Position numbers and translations under genes: made by a program. A stretch of DNA of 18,098 nt, from contig JAEZZT010000072.1 of the NCBI GenBank assembly GCA_023418435.1, positions 1 through 18,098 on the forward strand. Reading direction: 5' to 3'. Positions 6,502 to 13,376 of the stretch are shown in pieces (the stretch's first letter is position 1; every line of letters starts with the position of its first letter). The notes beneath the pieces were generated by a model. That model was not told the origin of the DNA and did no database searches. It saw only the letters and a program-made list of their open reading frames with translations. This DNA comes from Bacillota bacterium (GTDB lineage: Bacteria; Bacillota; Negativicutes; Veillonellales; Negativicoccaceae).

Positions 6502-6510
6502 TGTTATACT
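6502..6510 (+). promoter_or_regulatory. Probable extended -10 promoter of the FecCD/FecE operon
   Basis: TGTTATACT matches the TGnTATAAT extended -10 element, about 23 bases before the start codon. No good -35 hexamer sits 17 bases upstream, which extended -10 promoters tolerate. I saw no convincing Fur box and no cobalamin riboswitch here. Confidence 0.45.
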
Positions 6511-6532
6511 AGAAAAAGTTAGGAGGTTTATA

Positions 6533-7549
6533 ATGAAAAGAAATTCTATTCTCATTTGTATTTTTGCCTCTTTGTTGGCATTGCTTGTAGCTGTCGGCTC
6601 TCTCTATTTCGGCTCGGTCACGGTAGCAACAAGCTCTGTCAGTGAAGTTATCTTGGCTCATATGCACTTGGGTATGACTGATAATTTGACGGCGGATACG
6701 GTAGTCTGGACGATCCGTGCTCCCCGAGTGATTTCCGCTTTTTGTGTGGGAGCGGTGCTGGCGACCAGCGGTTTGGTCATGCAGACCCTGACGAGAAATC
6801 CGCTTTCGGAGCCTTATATTTTGGGTGTTTCGGCAGGCGCTTCTGCCGGTGCGGTTTCCGCGATTATCTTGGGTTGGTTCGCTTTTGTCGGCTCCGGGTC
6901 GGTGTACGTAGCTGCTTTCCTCGGCGCCATGCTCGCTATGGCCACTGTTTTGTTGCTCTTAGGGAAAAGCAATAACCCTGTCTACCTGGTTTTATTGGGC
7001 ATGGGAGTCAACGCCTTTTTCGGTGCCGTCACCACATTGCTGATCTACTCTTCCAACAATGAAGCCCAAGTACGTTCGGCGATGTTTTGGCTCGTCGGCT
7101 CTCTTTCCGGGCTGACTTGGCGAGATGCGGCACTGATTTTCGGTTCCATGCTGGTTTGGCTGTTTCTCGTCGCACTCTATCGTAAAGATCTCAATTTATT
7201 GTTAATGGGGCGAGACACGGCCCAGCAGCTCGGCTTGAATGTTCGTCAACTGCAATGGCTATTCATTTGTCTTTCGTCCTTGGTCATCGCAGTGATGGTT
7301 GCCAAGACCGGCGTCATCGGTTTTATCGGCTTGATCGTCCCTCATATCGCCAAGCGGCTGGTCGGACCGACCCATGGCATTATGCTGGTGCTCTGCTCCT
7401 GTATGGGCGGTTTGCTGCTGACACTGGCAGATACCGTTGCCCGTTCGTTATTTCGACCGGAAGAGCTTCCCATCGGAATCTTGACTGCCTTTATCGGTGC
7501 GCCTCTCTTTGTGGCACTCATTCGTAAAGCATATGGAGGTGTCCGCTGA
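6533..7549 (+). CDS. FecCD/BtuC-family ABC permease (siderophore, haem or cobalamin type)
   Basis: This 338-residue integral membrane protein is of the FecCD family, which forms the homodimeric channel of iron-chelate, haem or vitamin B12 importers. Family landmarks include RAPRVISAFCVGAVLATSGL, QTLTRNPLSEPYILGVSAGA, GRDTAQQLGLNV and the C-terminal GFIGLIVPHIAKRLVG followed by ELPIGILTAFIGAP. About ten membrane helices are expected, and the length fits the family. I start at the ATG at 6533, with AGGAGG (6521-6526) 6 bases upstream. The reading frame stays open for 29 codons before it without another good site. The stop overlaps the ATPase start (TGATG). No periplasmic or lipoprotein binding component is adjacent, so the substrate cannot be inferred from neighbours. 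Confidence 0.9.
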   Translation: MKRNSILICIFASLLALLVAVGSLYFGSVTVATSSVSEVILAHMHLGMTDNLTADTVVWTIRAPRVISAFCVGAVLATSGLVMQTLTRNPLSEPYILGVSAGASAGAVSAIILGWFAFVGSGSVYVAAFLGAMLAMATVLLLLGKSNNPVYLVLLGMGVNAFFGAVTTLLIYSSNNEAQVRSAMFWLVGSLSGLTWRDAALIFGSMLVWLFLVALYRKDLNLLLMGRDTAQQLGLNVRQLQWLFICLSSLVIAVMVAKTGVIGFIGLIVPHIAKRLVGPTHGIMLVLCSCMGGLLLTLADTVARSLFRPEELPIGILTAFIGAPLFVALIRKAYGGVR

Positions 7550-8298
7550 TGTGGGAAATAAAAGATTTGCGTTACCAAGTAGGCGACAAAGCCATCCTCA
7601 ACGGGGTAACATTAACACTGCCGGTCGGGCAAAGAATTGGTATTATCGGGCCGAATGGCTGTGGCAAAACCACATTTTTAAAGCATTTGTACGGGGCACT
7701 ACCGGCGCATGATGCGGTTCTTTTGGACGGCAAGACCATCCAAAGCTATGCCCCCAAAAAGCTGGCTCAAAAATTAGCCGTCTTGGGCCAATTTGCAGAT
7801 GACACCGAACCCGGGCTACGGGTAGAAGATGTGGTGCTGATGGGACGTTATCCCTACACCGAACGCTTTATGGGCTACAGTCACCATGATCGCGAAATTG
7901 CGGAAGCCTGTATGGCTCAGACAGGAGTGACCATCCTTCGGAACCGCATACTGGACACGCTTTCCGGCGGTGAAAAACAACGCGTCATGATCGCCCGCGC
8001 AATGACACAGGAACCGCAATACCTGGTTTTGGACGAACCCACCAACCACTTGGATGTCTGTTATAAATTGGAGCTGATGAAATTGATCACCGCCTACCGG
8101 GGCACGGTAGTGGTAACGCTCCACGATCTGGATTTGGCGTATCGCTATTGTGACGCAGTTGCCATCCTCAAACAAGGTCACTTGATCGCGTATGGTCCTC
8201 CACAAGAATCGATGACCGCAGAACGACTAGAGGAAGTATTCGAGGTTCCGTTCCGAATCTTTACCCACGAAGGCGAACATTATGTCGTCATGGCATAG
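7549..8298 (+). CDS. FecE/BtuD-family ABC transporter ATPase
   Basis: This 249-residue ATPase is the partner of the preceding permease at the cytoplasmic face. Walker A GPNGCGKTT lies at 34-42, the signature LSGGEKQR at 138-145, Walker B YLVLDEPTNHLD at 158-169 and the switch histidine in TLHDLDLAYRYCD. The DEPTNHLD form and the MGRYPY block (about 98-103) are typical of iron-chelate and B12 ATPases. It shares one base with the permease stop, and GGAGGT lies about 8 bases upstream, so translation is coupled. The signature and nucleotide-binding motifs look intact. The exact substrate is unknown. Confidence 0.9.
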   Translation: MWEIKDLRYQVGDKAILNGVTLTLPVGQRIGIIGPNGCGKTTFLKHLYGALPAHDAVLLDGKTIQSYAPKKLAQKLAVLGQFADDTEPGLRVEDVVLMGRYPYTERFMGYSHHDREIAEACMAQTGVTILRNRILDTLSGGEKQRVMIARAMTQEPQYLVLDEPTNHLDVCYKLELMKLITAYRGTVVVTLHDLDLAYRYCDAVAILKQGHLIAYGPPQESMTAERLEEVFEVPFRIFTHEGEHYVVMA

Positions 8299-8332
8299 AC
8301 GTTGTATTTTATTTTGTTGAAGGGGTGTATTT

Positions 8333-10087
8333 ATGAAGAAAAAACTACGTGCCGCAATATGCATGGCCGTCCTCGGATTGAGCTTCTACGCAGGAACAGC
8401 GTCAACGCAAGCCGAATCGGGATTCGATATTGAAACCAATGATATTTATCTCACACTGGCCAATCATTCGGATCAACATATTCCGGTTCAATTCGCCGCT
8501 CAATCAAATCAAGGTTGGGTATTGCTCAACACACAAGGACAACCGCTTAATGATACTATTTATAAGGATATCAGTCTCCTCTTGAAAATAGAGAAAATGG
8601 ATGGCGATCCTAAATCCGCTACATATCAAACCCATCTCTATAACGAGGTGAAGTATATGATCGAAGAGGGGCTCGTCCCCGTTAAAGAGTCACGCGGAAT
8701 CGGCTTTGTCAATTCTGATGGCCAAGTTATTGTACCGTCCATCGCCGATCGTAGAACTTGGTGGCATGATAATCGGGTAAATATCGATACGGGCAATATG
8801 TACATCTCTTACGACAAAGAAGGCCATGAATTAGGACGAGTCGATAAAAAAGTTTATCATGGTTTTACCTTAGAAGATCGATTTGACGTTCCTTTGAAGC
8901 CGAATCAGAGCTTCAAAGGCGTGGACCCTGCCAATAGAGTTCATTTTGCCGAAAAACAGAAACATGGCCTGATGAATATGGACGGCAGTCTCATTTTTAC
9001 TCCTCAATATAAAGACATCGTTTTTGTGAATAAAAACAGCTATTGGGTAAAAAAGGATAAAGAGTACGCCTTGGTCGATTTAAACGGCAAGGAAATCTCT
9101 CCGAATCATTACACCTTTGTGTCGAAATATACGGACGGAAGAGCAGCCGTCCAAGGCAAACACAGCCATCAGCGGTATGCCTATATCGACGAGAAGGGCA
9201 ATCTTTTAACCAAGTATGACTATATTTCTGTTCAAGCGTATAGTGAAGGATTGGCAGCTGCTACGCTCGCTCATGAAAGAGGAAATACCAAGTCCGTGTA
9301 CTTGGACCGAAATGGACAAGAGGTATTTGGTATGCCGCACAAAGACATCCTCCCATTCAAAAACGGCTTGGGTGGATTTAAACGCGAAGTAAAGTCCGGA
9401 TTTTTGGGCAGTTTAATGCAAATCGGTCTAAGTTTAGCTTTTGGTGGCATGGCTCAACTTGGCCCGGACCATCACGAAACGAAGATTGGCGTTTACGACA
9501 GAACCGGTAAAGAAATATTGGATGGCAAAGACGATGCTGTCATTTTCATTCCCAGCAAATCTCCTCAATACTTCATCCGCTATAGAGACAACAAAGCCTA
9601 TCTAACGAATCTTCAAGGAGAGGATATTTTTGAAGCGCTCAATATTACCGCTTTTGCCAATAAGAAAGGCTTCTTATTCACTACGGACCAAAACAAAATG
9701 GGTGCTTACTTAATAGATGAGCACCGCATTACCATTCCGGCTCGTTATCCCAAATTGGAGGATATCTATTCCGATCGCTTCATTTACTATGAAGATGACA
9801 ACCATCTCGGCATCATGGATCAATATGGAAAACGACTGACACCTGCGATTTATAAAAAAATCGGTCGCTACAGCATCGGCTATGTAGTGGCTCAGGATCA
9901 ACAAAAACATTTCGTCGTGCTTGACCTGGAGGGTCAAATTGTCTCCACGCTTCCCGCCGATGTAGAGGATACGGGGCTCGTATATGATGGTACTTTGCCG
10001 GTTAGAGTAAAAGGCAAATGGGGTCTCATGGACATTCATGGAAACTACTTGACAAAGCCGATATACAAACAACTCAATTTCGTCTAA
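8333..10087 (+). CDS. Secreted WG-repeat protein
   Basis: This 584-residue protein has a signal peptide (MKKKLRAAICMAVLGLSFYAG, probable cleavage after TASTQA near residue 27). The rest consists of degenerate WG repeats, each with the pattern 'G-x-hydrophobic-D-x-x-G-x-x-hydrophobic-x-P-x-Y'. Clear copies are KHGLMNMDGSLIFTPQY, KEYALVDLNGKEI, NHLGIMDQYGKRLTPAIY and KGKWGLMDIHGNYLTKPIY at the C-terminus. Such repeats form beta-rich surface or periplasmic proteins of mostly unknown role. A hydrophobic, glycine-rich segment at about 356-378 interrupts the series. The gene follows the ATPase by 34 bases with GAAGGGGTG before the ATG, so it is probably co-transcribed. A direct role in the transporter's uptake is not shown. 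Confidence 0.82.
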   Translation: MKKKLRAAICMAVLGLSFYAGTASTQAESGFDIETNDIYLTLANHSDQHIPVQFAAQSNQGWVLLNTQGQPLNDTIYKDISLLLKIEKMDGDPKSATYQTHLYNEVKYMIEEGLVPVKESRGIGFVNSDGQVIVPSIADRRTWWHDNRVNIDTGNMYISYDKEGHELGRVDKKVYHGFTLEDRFDVPLKPNQSFKGVDPANRVHFAEKQKHGLMNMDGSLIFTPQYKDIVFVNKNSYWVKKDKEYALVDLNGKEISPNHYTFVSKYTDGRAAVQGKHSHQRYAYIDEKGNLLTKYDYISVQAYSEGLAAATLAHERGNTKSVYLDRNGQEVFGMPHKDILPFKNGLGGFKREVKSGFLGSLMQIGLSLAFGGMAQLGPDHHETKIGVYDRTGKEILDGKDDAVIFIPSKSPQYFIRYRDNKAYLTNLQGEDIFEALNITAFANKKGFLFTTDQNKMGAYLIDEHRITIPARYPKLEDIYSDRFIYYEDDNHLGIMDQYGKRLTPAIYKKIGRYSIGYVVAQDQQKHFVVLDLEGQIVSTLPADVEDTGLVYDGTLPVRVKGKWGLMDIHGNYLTKPIYKQLNFV

Positions 10088-10091
10088 ACAT

Positions 10092-10120
10092 AAAGGCACT
10101 TGCTGATGCAAGTGCCTTTT
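10092..10120 (+). terminator. Rho-independent terminator after the WG-repeat gene (bidirectional)
   Basis: AAAGGCACTTGC (10092-10103) pairs perfectly with GCAAGTGCCTTT (10108-10119) around a TGAT loop. A T-rich tract follows. The stem's symmetry suits termination of the convergent minus-strand gene at 10139 as well. Confidence 0.9.
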
Positions 10121-10138
10121 CTGTTTTATAATCTACAT

Positions 10139-10790
10139 TTATTTTACAAAAACTTGAATGGTTTGCCCATGCGGTTTGGATAAATCCATTTCTTCCGCCA
10201 AATTTGCCAACGTAGCATTGAGATCCGTATCTTGTGCTACTTGTACTTCAAACATTTGCCCAGGTTGGTAGTATACATTGGTACCTTTCATGAAAAGGCC
10301 GCCCACCAAAGTCACCGCCACTGCAACCGCTACGGCTCCCCCATCCGACTTCCCTTTGGCTTCTACCACTCCGTGCACAGGTACATCGATACCGTTTACT
10401 GTTTTTACGTATGGAATATTGAACTCCAAGCGACCTTTACGACCAAGCAATCCGTTCTTGCGTGCTTTGGTAATATGTCCGGTCACTTCTTCTCCTTTGC
10501 GAATGACGATGACGTCATTAATCATCAAGTTGTCTACTGTACGCAATCTAAAAGTGTTACCTTCTTTGCTTTTCTTGGAGCTAATCGGATCCAAAAGTTC
10601 CAATTGAATCTTGGTGCGGAATATATACATGTCCCCGTGCAACATTGGAAACTTGAACCTTTTGCACCAGAGTGCTTTCTGCCACAGGAGTTTGTTGACT
10701 CATTTCCGCAGCCAGCACCATGGGTACAACGCCCCCGCTGATCATGGTAGCACAAAGAACTGCTGACATTAATTTCGTAAGCTTTTTCAT
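10139..10790 (-). pseudogene. Exported protein of unknown function, reading frame broken after the signal peptide
   Basis: The gene begins at the ATG at 10790, 6 bases after AGGAGG, with a clear signal peptide (MKKLTKLMSAVLCATMISGG, cleavage probably after MVLAA). That frame runs to about 10620 (VSNVARGHVYI) and then hits a stop at 10581. The mature domain continues in another frame from about 10630 to 10139 (RTKIQLELLDPISSKKSKEG, GEEVTGHITKARKNGLLGRKG, KSDGGAVAVAVAVTLVGGLF, VYYQPGQMFEVQVAQDTDL). Loss of one TA unit in the TATATA run (about 10620-10627), or gain of one G in GGGG (10636-10633), would explain it. The whole reads as one beta-rich exported protein of about 215 residues. It may be a real mutation or a sequencing error. 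I do not recognise a function. Confidence 0.72.
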
Positions 10791-10832
10791 ATGAATCCTC
10801 CTCTAGATCCAATTTTATTTTTAAACGAAATC

Positions 10833-10863
10833 ATTATATCATAATATTCTCATCATTTGTCAT
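10833..10863 (-). promoter_or_regulatory. Probable promoter of the frameshifted exported gene
   Basis: On the minus strand TGATATAAT (extended -10; TATAAT at 10838-10833) lies about 40 bases before the start codon. The best -35, ATGACA (10863-10858), is 19 bases upstream, longer than ideal. Confidence 0.5.
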
Positions 10864-10913
10864 TCTAATTTTCATCCCTCGATATGCTATATAGCTATCC
10901 TTTCTCATGCAAG

Positions 10914-10936
10914 AAAAAAGTCGGTCTCCCGACTTT
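10914..10936 (-). terminator. Rho-independent terminator of the HTH-ABC-DUF456 operon
   Basis: On the minus strand AAAGTCGG (10936-10929), loop GAGA and CCGACTTT (10924-10917) form a stem followed by a run of T. It begins about 20 bases after the DUF456 stop codon. Confidence 0.88.
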
Positions 10937-10955
10937 AATAACTAAATCAATGCAT

Positions 10956-11471
10956 TTAATTAAACACACCGGCTTGAGTAAATAGTATCCACAATACGGC
11001 CGTAACCACAATTAGGGAAATCAATACTTTCATGGATGTGCCGATGAATTGACCGATCGCAGCACTCCATGCGATGCGTTGAGCCATTTCGGTATTGCGA
11101 GCTTGGTAGTAAACACCCGCATAGGTGGCCGCAAACACGCCGGCCACGACGCCGAGAAGAGAACCCACCACGGGAAAAATACCGCTGCCCAACATGCCGC
11201 CGATAATTCCGCCTGCCACGGCAATCAGTTGCAGCTTGATACCCCCTTTTTCGCGACGTATCCCTAACATCCCCGCCAAAAACTCTATGATTTCACCGAG
11301 AATCAATGCTCCAACCAGCCATATCGTTTGCGTCATACTCAAAATCGTGAAATGACTGAACAGCCCGAAAACGACAAGAATAAGCATCATTCCGTAATTC
11401 CCCGGCAAGCCCATCGAGGTTGCAAAAAAACAACATATCAACAGAAAAATCAGTGCTAATTGTATAAACAT
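10956..11471 (-). CDS. DUF456 family membrane protein
   Basis: This 171-residue hydrophobic protein matches the DUF456 family in pattern. It has an N-terminal membrane helix, LPGNYGMMLILVVFGLF, then a helix ending in EIIEFLAGMLGIRREKGG, then a glycine-rich double helix (AVAGGIIGGMLGSGIFPVVG), and a final helix near the C-terminus. Function in this family is unknown. The start ATG has AAGGAG 7 bases upstream. The gene follows the permease by 12 bases and precedes the operon terminator, so it is the last cistron. It may assist the transporter or simply ride along; the sequence does not say. Confidence 0.8.
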   Translation of the reverse strand: MFIQLALIFLLICCFFATSMGLPGNYGMMLILVVFGLFSHFTILSMTQTIWLVGALILGEIIEFLAGMLGIRREKGGIKLQLIAVAGGIIGGMLGSGIFPVVGSLLGVVAGVFAATYAGVYYQARNTEMAQRIAWSAAIGQFIGTSMKVLISLIVVTAVLWILFTQAGVFN

Positions 11472-11483
11472 CTACTTACTCCT

Positions 11484-12296
11484 TTAATGCGGTTGCCGCC
11501 AACGCAGCAGGTAATTTTCCCACATGGTCAATACTTTTTGCAATACCAAACCAATAAAAGCCAGCAACAGTACACAGGCCATCAACGATGTAGTCAGCAT
11601 CAAATCTCCATAGTGGAGAATAAGAGCACCGAGGCCCGTATCGGCAGCAATCATTTCCGCTGCGACCAAGAGAACTAAACCCGTACCGGTCGCCAAACGA
11701 AGGCCGGCAAATATGGACGGAACAATAGCGGGAACGAGAATCTTCCTCAGGAAATACATCCGAGACACCGGATATATAGCCACTACTTCATAATAAATCC
11801 GCGGGACATGATCAATACCTTCCATGGTCGTCAAAAAAACAGGAAAAAGCGCTCCCAACGCAATCACTACATATTTCGGCACCTCGCCAATCCCCAGCCA
11901 CAATATAATCAAGGGCAAGATAGCTATTTTGGGGATGGGATATAGAAAATGTATCCAGGGTTCCAAGGCGGCGCGCCAATTCCTGTGCGTACCGCAAAGT
12001 AGCGCAGCGAAAATCCCGATCATGCTACCGGCACCGACCCCCACCAACCATCTTCTTGCGGAAGCCAGCAAGGCCGAACTCAACTCGTGCCCCATCAGAC
12101 GAATCAGTTCTGCGAAGATCGCCGTAGGTGCCGGCAAGTACAGCGCCGGAACCCAAGCACCACGGGCCGCAATCTCCCAAGTACCGATCACGATTATCAC
12201 ACCCAACCAGGCGATATACTTTGTCCCATGCGGTTGTGAATGCTCCAAACGATATTCCACTTCCCGATTTATATTTATCTTTTCACTGTCATTCAC
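11484..12296 (-). CDS. SsuC/TauC-type ABC permease (sulfonate/nitrate/pyrimidine precursor family)
   Basis: This 270-residue integral membrane permease is of the NitT/TauT family. Typical blocks are GTWEIAARGAWVPALYLPAPTAIF, the interior PIPKIAILPLIILWLGIGE, the EAA-like loop YYEVVAIYPVSRMYFLRKILVPAIVPSIFAGLR and ATGTGLVLLVAAEMIAADTGLG. I prefer the GTG at 12296, which overlaps the ATPase stop (GTGA) with AGAGG 12 bases upstream. An ATG at 12350 would add 18 residues and a 58-base overlap, with a weaker site close by, and cannot be excluded. The substrate is uncertain: aliphatic sulfonate, taurine, nitrate and HMP (ThiXYZ) systems share this architecture. The binding protein is not in this operon. 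Confidence 0.87.
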   Translation of the reverse strand: MNDSEKININREVEYRLEHSQPHGTKYIAWLGVIIVIGTWEIAARGAWVPALYLPAPTAIFAELIRLMGHELSSALLASARRWLVGVGAGSMIGIFAALLCGTHRNWRAALEPWIHFLYPIPKIAILPLIILWLGIGEVPKYVVIALGALFPVFLTTMEGIDHVPRIYYEVVAIYPVSRMYFLRKILVPAIVPSIFAGLRLATGTGLVLLVAAEMIAADTGLGALILHYGDLMLTTSLMACVLLLAFIGLVLQKVLTMWENYLLRWRQPH

Positions 12297-13069
12297 GGTT
12301 CTATATTTCCTCTCATACGCAAATCGGCCTCGGTACGAATCAACTCCCATATATCCTCTTCCAAAGCAGCGATTTCTTCTCGATATTCAGGCTGCCGTCT
12401 TTGTGCCGGCGGAATCGATATTTCGCGGTGTGCGATAATTTCTCCCGGCCGATGCGAAAACACCCAAATTCGATCCGCCAAGTGTACCGCTTCCGGAATA
12501 TGATGTGTCACATACAATGTTGCCGGTCGGAATATCTCCCGATATCGAATCAATTCTTCTTCCATCAAGCGCCGTGTCTGTGCATCCAAGGCAGAAAACG
12601 GTTCATCCATGAGCAGAAGATCCGGCTCCGTCACCCAAGCGCGAGCAATACCGACGCGCTGGCGCATCCCTCCCGAAAGAGTTTCCGGATAAGCATCTGC
12701 AAACTCTTCCAGCCCCATGAACGCCAATCTTTCGGTAATCCGCTTTTCTTTGTCTCCACTCGACAATTCCGTGCTTTCCAAGGCAACCGCCACATTCTCG
12801 CGCACGGTCAACCAAGGAAACAGTCCTCCTTCTTGGAAGACCATCGCAGTACGAGGTGTACGTTGCATGCCGCACCAATACAAACGACCGCTCGTAGGTC
12901 GCTCGAGTCCTGCCGCCAACTTCAGCAATGTCGATTTTCCGCAACCGGACGGCCCTACCAACACGACAAATTCCCCTGCCCGAACCACTTCATGAATCGT
13001 ATTCAAGGCATGGGTATTGCCGGCCTGAGCCGGATATATTTTACTTACATTCTCCAAACAAAATTCCAT
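12293..13069 (-). CDS. SsuB/TauB-type ABC transporter ATPase
   Basis: This 258-residue ATPase energises the adjacent permease. Walker A GPSGCGKST is at 39-47, the Q-loop at VFQEGGLFPWLTV (about 77-89), the signature LSGGMRQR at 131-138, Walker B LLLMDEPFSALD at 151-162 and the switch histidine at 189 or 190 (VTHH). The MVFQE-LFPWLTV form is characteristic of NitT/TauT importers. The ATG at 13069 shares its A with the stop of the upstream HTH gene (TAATG), and no separate Shine-Dalgarno is evident. Translation therefore probably depends on the HTH gene. Its own stop overlaps the permease start. Confidence 0.9.
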   Translation of the reverse strand: MEFCLENVSKIYPAQAGNTHALNTIHEVVRAGEFVVLVGPSGCGKSTLLKLAAGLERPTSGRLYWCGMQRTPRTAMVFQEGGLFPWLTVRENVAVALESTELSSGDKEKRITERLAFMGLEEFADAYPETLSGGMRQRVGIARAWVTEPDLLLMDEPFSALDAQTRRLMEEELIRYREIFRPATLYVTHHIPEAVHLADRIWVFSHRPGEIIAHREISIPPAQRRQPEYREEIAALEEDIWELIRTEADLRMRGNIEP

Positions 13070-13320
13070 TATTCAAAAAGCGAGGATTGTTCCCATACTT
13101 CCATTTCACCGGGAGCATCGCCAAAGATTCGTTGCATGCCTTGTCTGGTGACCAAAAACGTTCCCGCCGATTTCCGACATTCGTCTTCATTGAAAATCGG
13201 CAAAACCTCCTTGCCATCTGCCCGCCGATAACCGCTGGCATAATTTCGCAATGTCGATTCGGGAACTTGCCAACGCTTTTTTGCTTCCATTAAGGTCATT
13301 ACTTCATCAATGGCTTTCAT
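13069..13320 (-). CDS. Small helix-turn-helix DNA-binding protein heading a transporter operon
   Basis: This 83-residue protein has a MerR/AlpA-like helix-turn-helix: LMEAKKRWQVPESTLRNYAS at about 10-29, then a basic turn and ECRKSAGTFLVTRQGMQRIFG at about 47-67. This layout resembles small DNA-binding proteins of Bacillota described as sensing that a template residue 'is a good fit', with no enzyme domain. The start ATG at 13320 has AAGGAG 7 bases upstream and an extended -10 promoter nearby. Its stop is fused to the ATPase start (TAATG). A local autoregulator of the transporter operon is the simplest inference. Antitoxin or excisionase-like roles are alternatives, but no toxin or integrase is adjacent. 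Confidence 0.62.
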   Translation of the reverse strand: MKAIDEVMTLMEAKKRWQVPESTLRNYASGYRRADGKEVLPIFNEDECRKSAGTFLVTRQGMQRIFGDAPGEMEVWEQSSLFE

Positions 13321-13341
13321 TCCTCTACTCCTTCCTGCCTC

Positions 13342-13352
13342 ATTATAGCATG
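13342..13352 (-). promoter_or_regulatory. Extended -10 promoter of the HTH-ABC-DUF456 operon
   Basis: On the minus strand TGCTATAAT (TATAAT at 13347-13342) lies about 20 bases before the HTH start codon. The -35 region is weak. A short inverted repeat, AGC-GCAT-GCT, overlaps the upstream edge of the box and could be an operator. The promoter sits in the 56-base gap after addA. Confidence 0.55.
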
Positions 13353-13376
13353 CGCTTTTATTTCACTCAGCTGTTG

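Noticed and set aside
6440..6532. Fur box or cobalamin riboswitch upstream of the FecCD permease.
   Set aside because: No sequence resembling the Fur inverted repeat or the B12-box was found in the short leader.
12128..13231. A 367-codon plus-strand open frame across the permease, ATPase and HTH genes.
   Set aside because: It crosses three well-supported minus-strand genes, is rich in Ser, His, Arg and Cys with no family features, and lacks a ribosome binding site.
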